Source of the DNA: Terripilifer sp031921685
Lineage (GTDB): Bacteria; Pseudomonadota; Alphaproteobacteria; Rhizobiales; Beijerinckiaceae
DNA: 64,000 nucleotides
Direction of reading: 5' to 3'
Assembly (NCBI RefSeq): GCF_031921685.1
Contig: NZ_JAPDHU010000002.1
Coordinates: forward strand, 868,001 to 932,000
Shown here: positions 1 to 8,013 of the stretch, piece after piece
How positions within the stretch are numbered: the stretch's first letter is position 1
How the letters are laid out: every line of letters begins with the position of its first letter
Notes under the pieces: generated by a model
The model's database searches: none
What the model saw: only the letters and a program-made list of their open reading frames with translations
Told to the model about the DNA's origin: nothing
Made by a program: the position numbers and the translations under genes

Positions 1-1020
1 CGAGACTTTGCGGACAAAGCTGCATCGCTCGTGCCGCAAGGCACCGAAAGCGGTGAAGGTCGCGGCGAGATCTGTTGATGCCGCGATCTGCGGCGCCAGC
101 AGGATCGAATCTTCCAGCGCCATGGCGCCGCCTTGTCCCATATAGGGCGTGCAGGCATGAGCGCCGTCGCCGATGATCAGAACCCGGCCTTTACTCCAGG
201 GCAGGGGCAGCGCCATCTCCTCCACCGCTGTATAGAGCACACCTTCGGGGGACGTCAGTTCGTCGAGCAGAGCGGCGGCCGGGCCTTTGAACTCGGCGAG
301 CTTCTCGCGCATGATTTCATGCATCCGCGACGTATCGTAAAGCGGCTTCGACGGTTCATTGGTGGTGGCGAAAATATAAAGCTGATCGTCGCTGATGGGC
401 ATGATGCCGAGGCGTTTGCCGACGCCCATCATCATGATCTTGACGTCGATCTCCTTCGGCTTCTTGTGCACGCTGCGCCAGGTGCCAAAGCCGGTGAACT
501 CCGGCGTCATCTTGCCAAACAGCCGTTCGCGGATCGACGAGCGAATGCCGTCGGCGCCGATGAGTCCGTCGCAAGCGATCTCGCTGCCATCGGAGAGCCG
601 CACGATGACCTGAGCGCCTTGATCATCAAAGCTCTCGACGGTCAGGCCGAGTTTGATGTCGACGCCCAGGCGTTGCACCTCGTCCGCGAGCGCACGGTGC
701 AAATCCGAACGCTTGATGCCAACAATCGGCGGCACGCGCGCGGGATCGCGTGACGGATAATGCGTTTCGGTGATGAAACTACCGTCCGCCGTCAGATAGA
801 CATTACGGCCGTCGCTCGCCCAGCCGCGCTCCAAAACCGCATCAAGCACGCCCAGGGTACGGACCGATTCCAATCCATTGGCGTAGAGAAAAATGCCGGA
901 ACTCGACGGCGTCCAATGCGGGTCTTTCTCCACCAGAACCACGTCGACCGACTGGCGCTTGAGCGCAATGGCAAGAGAAGCGCCAGCAATGCCGCCGCCG
1001 ACAATGACGATTTTCGTCAT
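1..1020 (-). CDS. FAD-dependent aromatic-type monooxygenase (C-terminus cut off by window edge)
   Basis: About 340 residues are visible, from an ATG at 1020 to the window edge with no stop. The N-terminus has the FAD-binding Rossmann motif GGGIAG (residues ~8-13), a central GADG segment followed by an arginine (~155-160), and the C-terminal FAD motif GDGAHACTP followed by GQGGAMALED (~285-305). This is the class A flavoprotein hydroxylase layout (salicylate or 6-hydroxynicotinate hydroxylase type), which inserts one oxygen atom into an aromatic ring using NAD(P)H. The gene follows the liv transporter genes on the same strand, so the importer probably feeds it; the substrate is not determinable. 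A perfect palindrome lies just upstream. Family call is firm, substrate unknown. Confidence 0.85.
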   Translation of the reverse strand, partial: MTKIVIVGGGIAGASLAIALKRQSVDVVLVEKDPHWTPSSSGIFLYANGLESVRTLGVLDAVLERGWASDGRNVYLTADGSFITETHYPSRDPARVPPIVGIKRSDLHRALADEVQRLGVDIKLGLTVESFDDQGAQVIVRLSDGSEIACDGLIGADGIRSSIRERLFGKMTPEFTGFGTWRSVHKKPKEIDVKIMMMGVGKRLGIMPISDDQLYIFATTNEPSKPLYDTSRMHEIMREKLAEFKGPAAALLDELTSPEGVLYTAVEEMALPLPWSKGRVLIIGDGAHACTPYMGQGGAMALEDSILLAPQIAASTDLAATFTAFGALRHERCSFVRKVS

Positions 1021-1038
1021 GAAGCGTTTTACCTTTGA

Positions 1039-1064
1039 AACATCATACGGATACGTATGATGTT
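1039..1064. promoter_or_regulatory. Perfect 11-bp inverted repeat upstream of the monooxygenase
   Basis: AACATCATACG and CGTATGATGTT are exact reverse complements separated by GATA. The element ends about 19 bp before the monooxygenase ATG on the minus strand and lies between that gene and livF. AT-rich arms without a T-run fit an operator better than an intrinsic terminator. Which regulator binds is unknown. Confidence 0.5.
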
Positions 1065-1103
1065 ATGCCAGCCCACGTAGCAAGGCAAAGCGCGCACAGG
1101 TAT

Positions 1104-1121
1104 CGTTTGATTAGTCAAACG
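1104..1121. promoter_or_regulatory. Inverted repeat CGTTTGA-TTAG-TCAAACG downstream of livF
   Basis: Seven-bp perfect arms with a 4-nt spacer sit immediately after the livF stop codon. The left 11 bases (CGTTTGATTAG) recur exactly at 5668-5678, in front of livK. The same sequence at both ends of the transporter operon suggests binding sites for one regulator; the element could instead be a weak hairpin. Confidence 0.4.
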
Positions 1122-1125
1122 CGAT

Positions 1126-1821
1126 CTACACGCCGAGATAGCGCGCCTTGATCTCGCTGTCGGTGGCGAGCTCCGCCGGCAGACAGTGGTGAACAACCTG
1201 GCCTTTGGCGACGATGTAAACGCGGTCGGCATATTTCAGTACGAAGGCCAGTTGCTGTTCGACGAGAAGCACAGCCGTGCCGCTGTCCTTCAAGGCGCCG
1301 ACGAGGCGACCCAGTTCGCGCACCATCAGCGGCGCTAGCCCCTCGGTCGGTTCATCCATCAGCAACAGAGTCGGATTGGCGACGAGCGCGCGCCCGGCCG
1401 CCAGCATCTGCTGTTCGCCGCCGCTCAGTTTGGCACCGGATTGATCGAGCCTTTGACCGAGATTGGGAAAAAGTTCGATCATCTTGGCGAATGTCCAGGG
1501 GCTTGCTGCCCGTTCGCGCGCCGTCACCTGAAGATGTTCGCGCACCGAGAGAGAGGGGAAGACGCGCCGGCCCTGCGGCACATATCCCAGTCCCAGCCGC
1601 GCGATGCGATGCGGCGCCAGCCGCGTGATATCCGTGCCGTCGAACACGATACGGCCACTGCGTGGCGGCGTGAGCCCCATGATAGAGCGCATCAAAGTCG
1701 TCTTGCCGACGCCATTGCGGCCGAGGATGCCGACGATTTCGCCGGGCTTCACCTCCAGCGACAGGTCTTGCAGTATCTGGCTCGAGCCGTAGTTGGTGTA
1801 GATGTTCTCAACTTGGAGCAT
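1126..1821 (-). CDS. livF: Branched-chain amino acid-type ABC transporter ATP-binding protein (LivF)
   Basis: A 231-residue ATPase with Walker A GRNGVGKTT (~35-43), signature LSGGEQQML (~133-141) and Walker B LLLMDEPTEGLAP (~153-165). Length and the EGLAP ending after Walker B are typical of LivF. With LivG it powers import through LivHM at the inner membrane. It is the last transporter gene of the minus-strand operon, separated by only 3 bp from livG, and the monooxygenase follows about 100 bp later. In catabolic loci, Liv-type systems often carry aromatic acids or amides instead of amino acids; the neighbouring monooxygenase favours that, but it is inference. Confidence 0.93.
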   Translation of the reverse strand: MLQVENIYTNYGSSQILQDLSLEVKPGEIVGILGRNGVGKTTLMRSIMGLTPPRSGRIVFDGTDITRLAPHRIARLGLGYVPQGRRVFPSLSVREHLQVTARERAASPWTFAKMIELFPNLGQRLDQSGAKLSGGEQQMLAAGRALVANPTLLLMDEPTEGLAPLMVRELGRLVGALKDSGTAVLLVEQQLAFVLKYADRVYIVAKGQVVHHCLPAELATDSEIKARYLGV

Positions 1822-1824
1822 GGC

Positions 1825-2574
1825 TCACTCCACGCCCAGATAGATGTCGCTGACCTGCTTGTTGCCGCGAATGGCTGCCTCGTCGCCCTCGGCGATGATC
1901 CGGCCTTGATGCATAACAGCGATACGATCGGCGATTTCGAAGGCGACATCCATGTCGTGCTCGATCATCAGAATGGTCATATCGCGCGGCAAGGCGCGCA
2001 CCATGGCGGCGACGCGATGGGTCTCGGCCGGTGACAAGCCGGATGTCGGCTCATCGAGCAGCAGGATTTTCGGATCGCCCGCGAGCGCCATCACCACTTC
2101 GATCTGGCGCTGTTCGCCATAGGACAAGTTCTGGACGATGGTGTCGGCCACATCGGTCAAATTCCATTCCGTCAGCAGGGCCTCGGCCCGCTCGCGCACG
2201 CCCACATACTGCGTCATCGGTCGGATGAATTTGAACGTCACCTGCTGCGCGCCGCAGACGGCGAGTTGAAGGTTTTGAAAGACGGTGAGCTGGCGGAACA
2301 GATTGGTGATCTGGAACGTGCGGGCAAGACCGAGCCGGGCGCGGGCATCCGGTGCCAGCTGGGTGATATCCTGGCCAAACAGGCTGATGCGGCCCGCCGA
2401 AGCGATGATATTGCCGGAGATGGAATGAAACAGCGTCGTCTTGCCGGCGCCATTGGGACCAAGCAACACCAACCGTTCGCCCGGCGCCATCGCCAATGTC
2501 ACGTCGGTCAGCGCACGCACGCCGCCGAAATTCTTGGCGACGTTCTGCACGTCGAGAGCTTTGGGCGCCGTCAT
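1825..2574 (-). CDS. livG: Branched-chain amino acid-type ABC transporter ATP-binding protein (LivG)
   Basis: A 249-residue ATPase with Walker A GPNGAGKTT (~39-47), signature LSYGEQRQIE (~149-158), Walker B LLLDEPTSGLSP (~170-181) and the C-terminal extension usual for LivG. It pairs with LivF. Its start overlaps the livM stop by 4 bp, showing translational coupling. It acts at the cytoplasmic face of the inner membrane. Confidence 0.93.
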   Translation of the reverse strand: MTAPKALDVQNVAKNFGGVRALTDVTLAMAPGERLVLLGPNGAGKTTLFHSISGNIIASAGRISLFGQDITQLAPDARARLGLARTFQITNLFRQLTVFQNLQLAVCGAQQVTFKFIRPMTQYVGVRERAEALLTEWNLTDVADTIVQNLSYGEQRQIEVVMALAGDPKILLLDEPTSGLSPAETHRVAAMVRALPRDMTILMIEHDMDVAFEIADRIAVMHQGRIIAEGDEAAIRGNKQVSDIYLGVE

Positions 2575-3494
2575 GGTTTACGCCTCGCCATGAAGCGCTC
2601 GCGGTAGAGGCCGATCAGCCCGCGCGGCGCGAACAAAGTCGTCGCCACATAGATGATGCCGAGCGCCAGCAGCCAGTGCTGCGTCTGCGACGATATGATG
2701 TCTTCGAGCAGAATGATCGCCGCTGCGCCGATGGCCGGACCAAGCAGCGTGCCGACGCCGCCAATGATCACCATGATCAGCACTTCGGCCGAGCGCACCA
2801 CATGCAGGAAGTCGGGGCTGACGAAGCGGTTGTAATAGACATAGAGGGCGCCGGCGAGGCCGGCAAAGGCAGCGGCAATGACGAAGGCCGCGAATTGATG
2901 CCGCCAAACATTGAATCCCAAGGCCTGCATGCGGCTCTCGCTCTCGCGAATGCCTTGCAAGGCCAGGCCGAAGGGCGAACGGATCAGCGCCACCAGCACG
3001 ACCGTCGAGGCGGCGACAAGCGCCAGCACCAGAAAATAGAACGAGGTCTCGTCAGAAACGAAAGCCGGCCGGCGCAGGCCGGGCAGGCCATCATCGCCAC
3101 CGGTCATGGTGCGCCAGCCGAAGGCAACGCCCCACACCACCTGTGCCAGGGCGAGCGTGATCATCAAGAGATAGCTGCCGCGCGCGCGCAGAGCGAGAAG
3201 CGCGAACACCATGCCCAAGACGATCGCCATGGCAAGCCCGGCGGGAAAGGCGACCCATTCCGACATCCGCAGCTTCACCGACAGGATGCCGATCGTATAG
3301 GCGCTGATGCCGAAGAAGGCCGCATGCCCGAGCGAGGCCAAGCCGGTATAGCCAATCAAAAGATCGAGGCTCATGGCGAAGAGTGCGAAGATCAGGATCT
3401 TGGTGGTAAGGCTGACATAATAGGACGGCACCACGAAGGGCAGGGCCACGAACACGACAGCCGCCAGGGCAATGAAAAGGAGGGTACGAGCCAT
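2571..3494 (-). CDS. livM: Branched-chain amino acid-type ABC transporter permease (LivM)
   Basis: A 307-residue hydrophobic protein with about nine membrane segments. It carries the LivM permease signature around GYTGLASLGHAAFFGIS (~49-65), the cytoplasmic loop ALQGIRESESRMQALG (~177-192), and the conserved GGVGTLLGPAIGA (~245-257). It overlaps livH by 1 bp and livG by 4 bp. With LivH it forms the membrane channel of the importer. Confidence 0.93.
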   Translation of the reverse strand: MARTLLFIALAAVVFVALPFVVPSYYVSLTTKILIFALFAMSLDLLIGYTGLASLGHAAFFGISAYTIGILSVKLRMSEWVAFPAGLAMAIVLGMVFALLALRARGSYLLMITLALAQVVWGVAFGWRTMTGGDDGLPGLRRPAFVSDETSFYFLVLALVAASTVVLVALIRSPFGLALQGIRESESRMQALGFNVWRHQFAAFVIAAAFAGLAGALYVYYNRFVSPDFLHVVRSAEVLIMVIIGGVGTLLGPAIGAAAIILLEDIISSQTQHWLLALGIIYVATTLFAPRGLIGLYRERFMARRKP

Positions 3495-4345
3495 TACAGA
3501 CGCCCGAACAGGCCCGTCGGCCGAAAAGAGAGAATGATCGCCATCGGCACGAAGATCGTGAACAAGGCGAGTTCGGGAAAGAAGATCTTGCCGAAATTAT
3601 CGAGCAGGCCGACCAGCAGGCCGCCGATCAAAGCGCCCCGCAAACTGCCGAGACCGCCGACGATAACCACGACAAAGGCCAGCAGCATCACCTCGAAATC
3701 GGCGCCCGGCTGCGCTCCGATAATGGGACCGCCGAGCACGCCGCCGAGCGCCGCCAACAAGGCGCCGACGGCGAAGACCAGAGTGAAGAGCAGCGACACA
3801 TCGATACCGAGCGCTCCGGCGATCTCCGCGTCATCGACACCGGCGCGCAGCATGGCGCCAAGCCGCGTGCGCTCCTGAAACCACCAGAGAATAAGCGCGA
3901 CGATCAAACCGACGCCGATCAAAGCCAGACGATAGGTCGGATAGCGGGCGTCGCCGATCGAGATCGAGCCGGAAAAGGCAGCGGGTTTCGGCAGAACGAT
4001 GGGGTCGCCGCCCCAGATCCAGAGCGTCAGATCGGCGAAAATGAACAGGAACCCGAAGGTGAGCAGGGTCTGCGGCAATTCCTGCAAGTGGAAGCGGCGC
4101 AGGAAATAGCGTTCCATCACCGCGCCCAACAGCGCGACGACGAGCGGCGCCACGATCAACGCCAAGGCGAAGCTGCCGGTCTTGGCGATGATCGTCGAGC
4201 CGATATAGGCGCCGATGAGATAATAGGACCCGTGCGTCAGGTTCAAAATCTTCATCAGGCCGTAGATCAGCGACAATCCGGCCGCCAGCAGAAACAGCAG
4301 CATGCCGAAGGAGATGCCGTTCAGCGTGTGGATGACCCAGATCAT
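3494..4345 (-). CDS. livH: Branched-chain amino acid-type ABC transporter permease (LivH)
   Basis: A 283-residue permease beginning MIWVIHTLNGISFG. It has the LivH hallmarks GLMKILNLTHGSYYLIGAY (~29-47) near the N-terminus, MLRAGVDDAEIAGALGI (~162-178) in the coupling loop, and GGLGSLRGALIGG (~236-248). The start lies 9 bp after the livK stop codon, so the five genes livK-H-M-G-F form one unit. It is an inner-membrane channel subunit. Confidence 0.93.
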   Translation of the reverse strand: MIWVIHTLNGISFGMLLFLLAAGLSLIYGLMKILNLTHGSYYLIGAYIGSTIIAKTGSFALALIVAPLVVALLGAVMERYFLRRFHLQELPQTLLTFGFLFIFADLTLWIWGGDPIVLPKPAAFSGSISIGDARYPTYRLALIGVGLIVALILWWFQERTRLGAMLRAGVDDAEIAGALGIDVSLLFTLVFAVGALLAALGGVLGGPIIGAQPGADFEVMLLAFVVVIVGGLGSLRGALIGGLLVGLLDNFGKIFFPELALFTIFVPMAIILSFRPTGLFGRL

Positions 4346-4354
4346 GCGGCTGCG

Positions 4355-5614
4355 CTATTTCTTTTCCAGAACCTTGGCGCAGTTCGTCATCGAGCCTTTC
4401 AATTCACTGTAGCGGTATTTGTAGGATTCGAGTTCCGCTTCGGTCATCGGCCAGAACTGGTCGACATTGTCGAAGCTCTCGACCACCACATTGGCATAGC
4501 CTTCCTTCGTCTTTTCGACCTTGCGCACATACATCGACTGAATGAGCTGGCCGTATTTGTCGAAGGAGATATTGCCCTTGGGCGAGGCGAATTTGTCGGG
4601 CCGGAAGGCGGCGAGGAATTTCTCGGTATCTTCCACCTTGCCGTCGACAGCCTTGGCGGCATCGGCGATGGCATGCGCGCCGGCCCACCCGTCAGCGCCG
4701 TTGTCGCTGGGAATGCGTTTGGCGCGTTTCATATATTCGGCGACGAAAGCCTGGTTTTCCGGCGTCTGGATCGTCGGCGCGTAGTGCAGGGTGGAATAAA
4801 TGCCGAGCGCCGCATCGCCCAATTGCGGCAGGAAGGGCTCGTAGACGATCTGGCCAAAAATATCCATCAGCGGATATTTCGCCTTCATGCCCAACTCGTC
4901 GAACTGTTTGACGAATTTCAACCCGGCGCTACCCGGCAGGAAGGTGACAACGCCGTCGACGCCCGATTGGATATTGGTGACGTAGGGACCATAGTCGTTC
5001 GTGTTGATGGGCGGATATTGCTCCTGCACGATCGTGCCGCCGAGCTTGCAGAAGGCCTGCGCGAAGCCGCCGATCGTATCGAAACCGCCAGCGTAATCCG
5101 ACGTCATGGTCGCGACCTTGCGCCAGCCATTCTTATAGGCGAAGGCCGCCGCTGCCGCCGCTGGCGTGCGGCCGTTCTGCGACGTGCGCACGATAAAGGG
5201 ATTGTAGAGCGGGCCGGGCATAGTCAGTTCGTTGGCGCCGGCATCGCCCGACAGCACCATGGGAATTTTCTTCTCGCGCGCATAATCGTTGACGGCGAGC
5301 GCCACGGCGGTCGAAACGAAACCCGCGAGAATCTGCACCTTGTCGTTCTCGACCAGTTTGCGCGCTTTGGTCAGCCCCACGTCCGGCCGCCCTTGCTCGT
5401 CCTCGACGATCAACTCAATCTTGCGGCCGCCCACTTGATTGCCGATGGAATCGAAGTAGATGCGCGTGCCTGTTAAAGTGTCTTCGCCATTCGGCGCGAA
5501 GGTGCCGGAGAGGGGCAGGATCAGACCGATCTTGATCGGGCCTTGCTGAGCGAAGCTGCTCGTTGTCGGCAGCATCAAGGGCAATAAGCCAGCCGCGATC
5601 CATGAAGCGCGCAT
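4355..5614 (-). CDS. livK: Periplasmic substrate-binding protein of the Liv-type importer
   Basis: A 419-residue protein with an N-terminal signal peptide ending near SSFAQQ, then IKIGLILPLSGTFAPNGE (~27-44), the classic opening of type-I periplasmic binding proteins (Peripla_BP_6). It is longer than E. coli LivK (about 370) and resembles the versions found in aromatic or amide catabolic loci. It is first in the operon, so the promoter lies in 5615-5776; a copy of CGTTTGATTAG lies about 55 bp upstream of its ATG. The ligand cannot be read from sequence; the gene symbol indicates family only. Confidence 0.88.
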   Translation of the reverse strand: MRASWIAAGLLPLMLPTTSSFAQQGPIKIGLILPLSGTFAPNGEDTLTGTRIYFDSIGNQVGGRKIELIVEDEQGRPDVGLTKARKLVENDKVQILAGFVSTAVALAVNDYAREKKIPMVLSGDAGANELTMPGPLYNPFIVRTSQNGRTPAAAAAAFAYKNGWRKVATMTSDYAGGFDTIGGFAQAFCKLGGTIVQEQYPPINTNDYGPYVTNIQSGVDGVVTFLPGSAGLKFVKQFDELGMKAKYPLMDIFGQIVYEPFLPQLGDAALGIYSTLHYAPTIQTPENQAFVAEYMKRAKRIPSDNGADGWAGAHAIADAAKAVDGKVEDTEKFLAAFRPDKFASPKGNISFDKYGQLIQSMYVRKVEKTKEGYANVVVESFDNVDQFWPMTEAELESYKYRYSELKGSMTNCAKVLEKK

Positions 5615-5667
5615 GTTCCCTCCCAGGACTCTCTCAAACGCGAGGTCTCGTCGGCCGAGACTCCCTT

Positions 5668-5694
5668 CGTTTGATTAGAAGACTATCTATTTTT
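5668..5694. promoter_or_regulatory. Putative livK promoter and operator region
   Basis: CGTTTGATTAG (5668-5678) exactly repeats the left half and spacer of the palindrome at 1104-1121, and is followed by the AT-rich GACTATCTATTTTT. It lies upstream of the minus-strand liv operon. The recurrence and position suggest a regulator-binding half site. No core promoter was assigned. Confidence 0.35.
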
Positions 5695-5776
5695 GCCGGG
5701 CTGACAATAGGCGTTGGCTGATCGTGAAGCGATACGCCTGACGGCGTGTGGTCATCTCCAGATCACCGCGCAAGTT

Positions 5777-6517
5777 TCAGACTTGTTCCAACCACCGTTT
5801 TTCGCCGGTGCGAAGCGCTTCGACCAATTCCGGTCGGTCGACACCGGGCAGATCGTCGCGAGGGCGGTTGGGCGACCGCGCCAGCACGTAGCTCAGAAAG
5901 CGATACGACATTCGATAGCCGGCAAGCTCGGCCGTGTTGATCGATGGCATGCGATTGGGATCGCAGGGGAGAAGCAAGTCCCTGATGTAGATCATGCGCA
6001 ATCCTGCGATCAACCAGCGGCGGTCGAGCTTCTGCGCGCGCCACAACAGCCGAACGGTGCCGATCATGCAGACGTCGACGCCGTCGACGGGTACGAAGCT
6101 GAGGAGCTGGCATGGCGTCTCGGCCAGCGCGCGTTCGCCAGCTACTTTCGTGACGGTGGGCGCGAGCTGATGCAGGCTGATCCGTCCGCTCGCGGCATTG
6201 CGACGGCTCGCGGCCACGAAGCCTGCGCCGTCTCCATGGTACCAGGACACGTCCACGGTGGATTGCGGATGGTAGCTGGCGGCCATCTCTTCCCATTGAC
6301 CCGCATCGCGTGCCGTTCTCTCGCGCTGAACCAGGTCGGCGATCCGCAAGCCGTCGAGAATGTCCGCATCGGGGCCGTCCAGACCCCGTTGTATGTTCGC
6401 ATCGCGCGGCGGTACCTGAGCAGAGGCGGGTGCGGCAACCGCGCCTATCAGCGTGGCGGCGATGAGAAAATCGCGACGGGCCGATTGCCTTTGATCGATC
6501 AGGTGGTCGCGGGACAT
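5777..6517 (-). CDS. SnoaL-like (NTF2-fold) protein with Tat signal
   Basis: A 246-residue protein. The N-terminus contains ARRDFLIAATLIGAVAAPASA (~13-33 in total), a twin-arginine motif plus hydrophobic stretch and an AxA cleavage site, so periplasmic export by Tat is likely. The following region (LRIADLVQRERTARDAGQW, ~57-75; then a DVSWYHGDGAGF segment) looks like a SnoaL-like polyketide-cyclase/dehydratase cone fold, although a Tat leader is unusual for that family. Its first 19 bp overlap the end of the MFS gene, so the two are co-transcribed. Enzyme activity is not established. Confidence 0.65.
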   Translation of the reverse strand: MSRDHLIDQRQSARRDFLIAATLIGAVAAPASAQVPPRDANIQRGLDGPDADILDGLRIADLVQRERTARDAGQWEEMAASYHPQSTVDVSWYHGDGAGFVAASRRNAASGRISLHQLAPTVTKVAGERALAETPCQLLSFVPVDGVDVCMIGTVRLLWRAQKLDRRWLIAGLRMIYIRDLLLPCDPNRMPSINTAELAGYRMSYRFLSYVLARSPNRPRDDLPGVDRPELVEALRTGEKRWLEQV

Positions 6518-7779
6518 GATCGCTTCTCCACAAGAGGGCCAGCATCGCCATCGACGCTGAAGGGCAGATGTCGTCGGCGCAGACTCAAGAGCAGCAGCAG
6601 GGTTGGCACCAGCAAGGCCAAGCCGACGGCGAAGACCGCGCCGGGTGAAATGCCTCTCGAAAGAGCCGCTCCCGCTGTCGCCGGTCCGATGGCGCTACTT
6701 AAGCCGTAAGCAAGTGTGACGACGCCGTAGATCGTGCCGAACCAGCGCACACCGAAGGCGCGCGAGACGATATAGGCTGCGGCATCCATTTCCGATCCGA
6801 GCCCGAGGCCGAGAAGCACCGCGGCGAGATAGAGCGTGGTCGGTGTTGCATCGATGAGCAGCGCAGTGAGACCGACGATCGGCAAGAGCGTGAAGCCGGC
6901 CGTGACGAGAGGTGAAAACCAACGATCGAGCATGAGGCCGGCCGACAGGCGGCCGACGAACATGGCCGCGCCGACCACTGTCATGATTGAGGCGGCGCTC
7001 AGCGGCGAAATCCCCTGTTGCCGAAGAATGACAGGCAGGTTCACCATGATGCCCGCCAGGACACCGGTGAGGATCACGAACACGGCCGTTATGACCCAGA
7101 AGGTGCCGCTGCGCAGCGCCTCGGCCAAACTCATTCCTGGTGCTCCGACATGAGCTTCCGAGGGTGTGACCGCAGGTGGATCGCGGAGCAGGAACACGGC
7201 GCAGAGCAGGATGATGGCGCCTGCGGCCGTTCCCAAAATCACATAGGACATGCGCCAGCCATAGAGATCGATCAGCTTGGCGGCGAAGGGCGGCCAGAAC
7301 GCCACGCCTAACGAGGTGCAGGCGAAAATCAGGCTCAGCGCAAGACCGCGCCGCTGCGTGAACCAGCGCGTAGCGAGTTGCACATACAGGACGGGTGTTG
7401 CTGCAAAGCCAAGCGCGCCGACCAGGACCAGCAGCGCAACGAACTGGATCGGATCATGAGGCAGAAGCGCGAGCGCGATAAACCCAAGTGCATAGGCCGG
7501 GCCACCGACCAGAGCCATGCGGCGCACACCGAAGGCGTCGACGGCGCGTCCCGCTATCGGGGCAAGAAGTGCGGCGGCGATCGTGGCGGGGCCGATGGCG
7601 GCTGCGATCGTCGTCGGCGACCAGCCAGTCGCGGCGGAGATTTCGGGCGCAAACACGCCAAAGGTGAACAGGATCGTCGCGGCCTGTCCGCAGAACATGC
7701 AAAGGCCCGCACCGAGCACCACGAGCCATGCGCGGTCGGTTTCGGCCGTATTGGCTCCGGCTTCGCTTCGTCTCCCCAT
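6499..7779 (-). CDS. MFS transporter, oxalate/formate antiporter-like
   Basis: A 426-residue protein with about 12 membrane segments. The first half has GVFAPEISAATGWSPTTIAAA (~41-61) and RRGLALSLIFACTSLGVA (~141-158), and the second half ISPLSAASIMTVVGAAMFVGR (~255-275), typical of MFS monocarboxylate or OFA-like carriers. It is transcribed divergently from the flavin monooxygenase at 8014 across a shared regulatory region and overlaps the SnoaL-like gene downstream. It probably imports or exports the substrate or product of that monooxygenase; this is inference from context. Confidence 0.8.
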   Translation of the reverse strand: MGRRSEAGANTAETDRAWLVVLGAGLCMFCGQAATILFTFGVFAPEISAATGWSPTTIAAAIGPATIAAALLAPIAGRAVDAFGVRRMALVGGPAYALGFIALALLPHDPIQFVALLVLVGALGFAATPVLYVQLATRWFTQRRGLALSLIFACTSLGVAFWPPFAAKLIDLYGWRMSYVILGTAAGAIILLCAVFLLRDPPAVTPSEAHVGAPGMSLAEALRSGTFWVITAVFVILTGVLAGIMVNLPVILRQQGISPLSAASIMTVVGAAMFVGRLSAGLMLDRWFSPLVTAGFTLLPIVGLTALLIDATPTTLYLAAVLLGLGLGSEMDAAAYIVSRAFGVRWFGTIYGVVTLAYGLSSAIGPATAGAALSRGISPGAVFAVGLALLVPTLLLLLSLRRRHLPFSVDGDAGPLVEKRSCPATT

Positions 7780-7853
7780 TCCCCGCTCCCGTTCGTTGCT
7801 TGGTGATCTTTTAGCAGACTGGGTCGAAGTTTCAAAGAAGAATATTCATATAG

Positions 7854-8000
7854 TCTATTATTAAAGAAGGACGACGTTTAATTTAATTAGTTCAGCCTAA
7901 TCAGGATATTATTTTGGTATAGAACCGCTCGAGGCGTGCATTGACGGATCGCCGAAACTGCCATAGTCGTTTAATAGTAGATTGTAAGTCTATTATTAAA
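7854..8000. promoter_or_regulatory. Divergent control region with repeated TCTATTATTAAA
   Basis: TCTATTATTAAA occurs exactly at 7854-7865 and at 7989-8000. The second copy is the right arm of a 12-bp inverted repeat with one mismatch (left arm TTTAATAGTAGA at 7970-7981, spacer 7 nt), ending 13 bp before the monooxygenase ATG. The 234-bp gap serves the MFS gene (minus) and the monooxygenase (plus). The likely binder is the nearby TetR protein encoded at 9203-9940. Confidence 0.5.
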
Positions 8001-8013
8001 TGAGGAGGCAGGA

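Noticed and set aside
2496..5476. Long plus-strand open frames (about 460 residues each) opposite livM, livH and livK
   Set aside because: They lie antisense to clear transporter genes, have low-complexity His/Arg/Gln-rich composition and no recognisable domain; they are GC-driven shadows.
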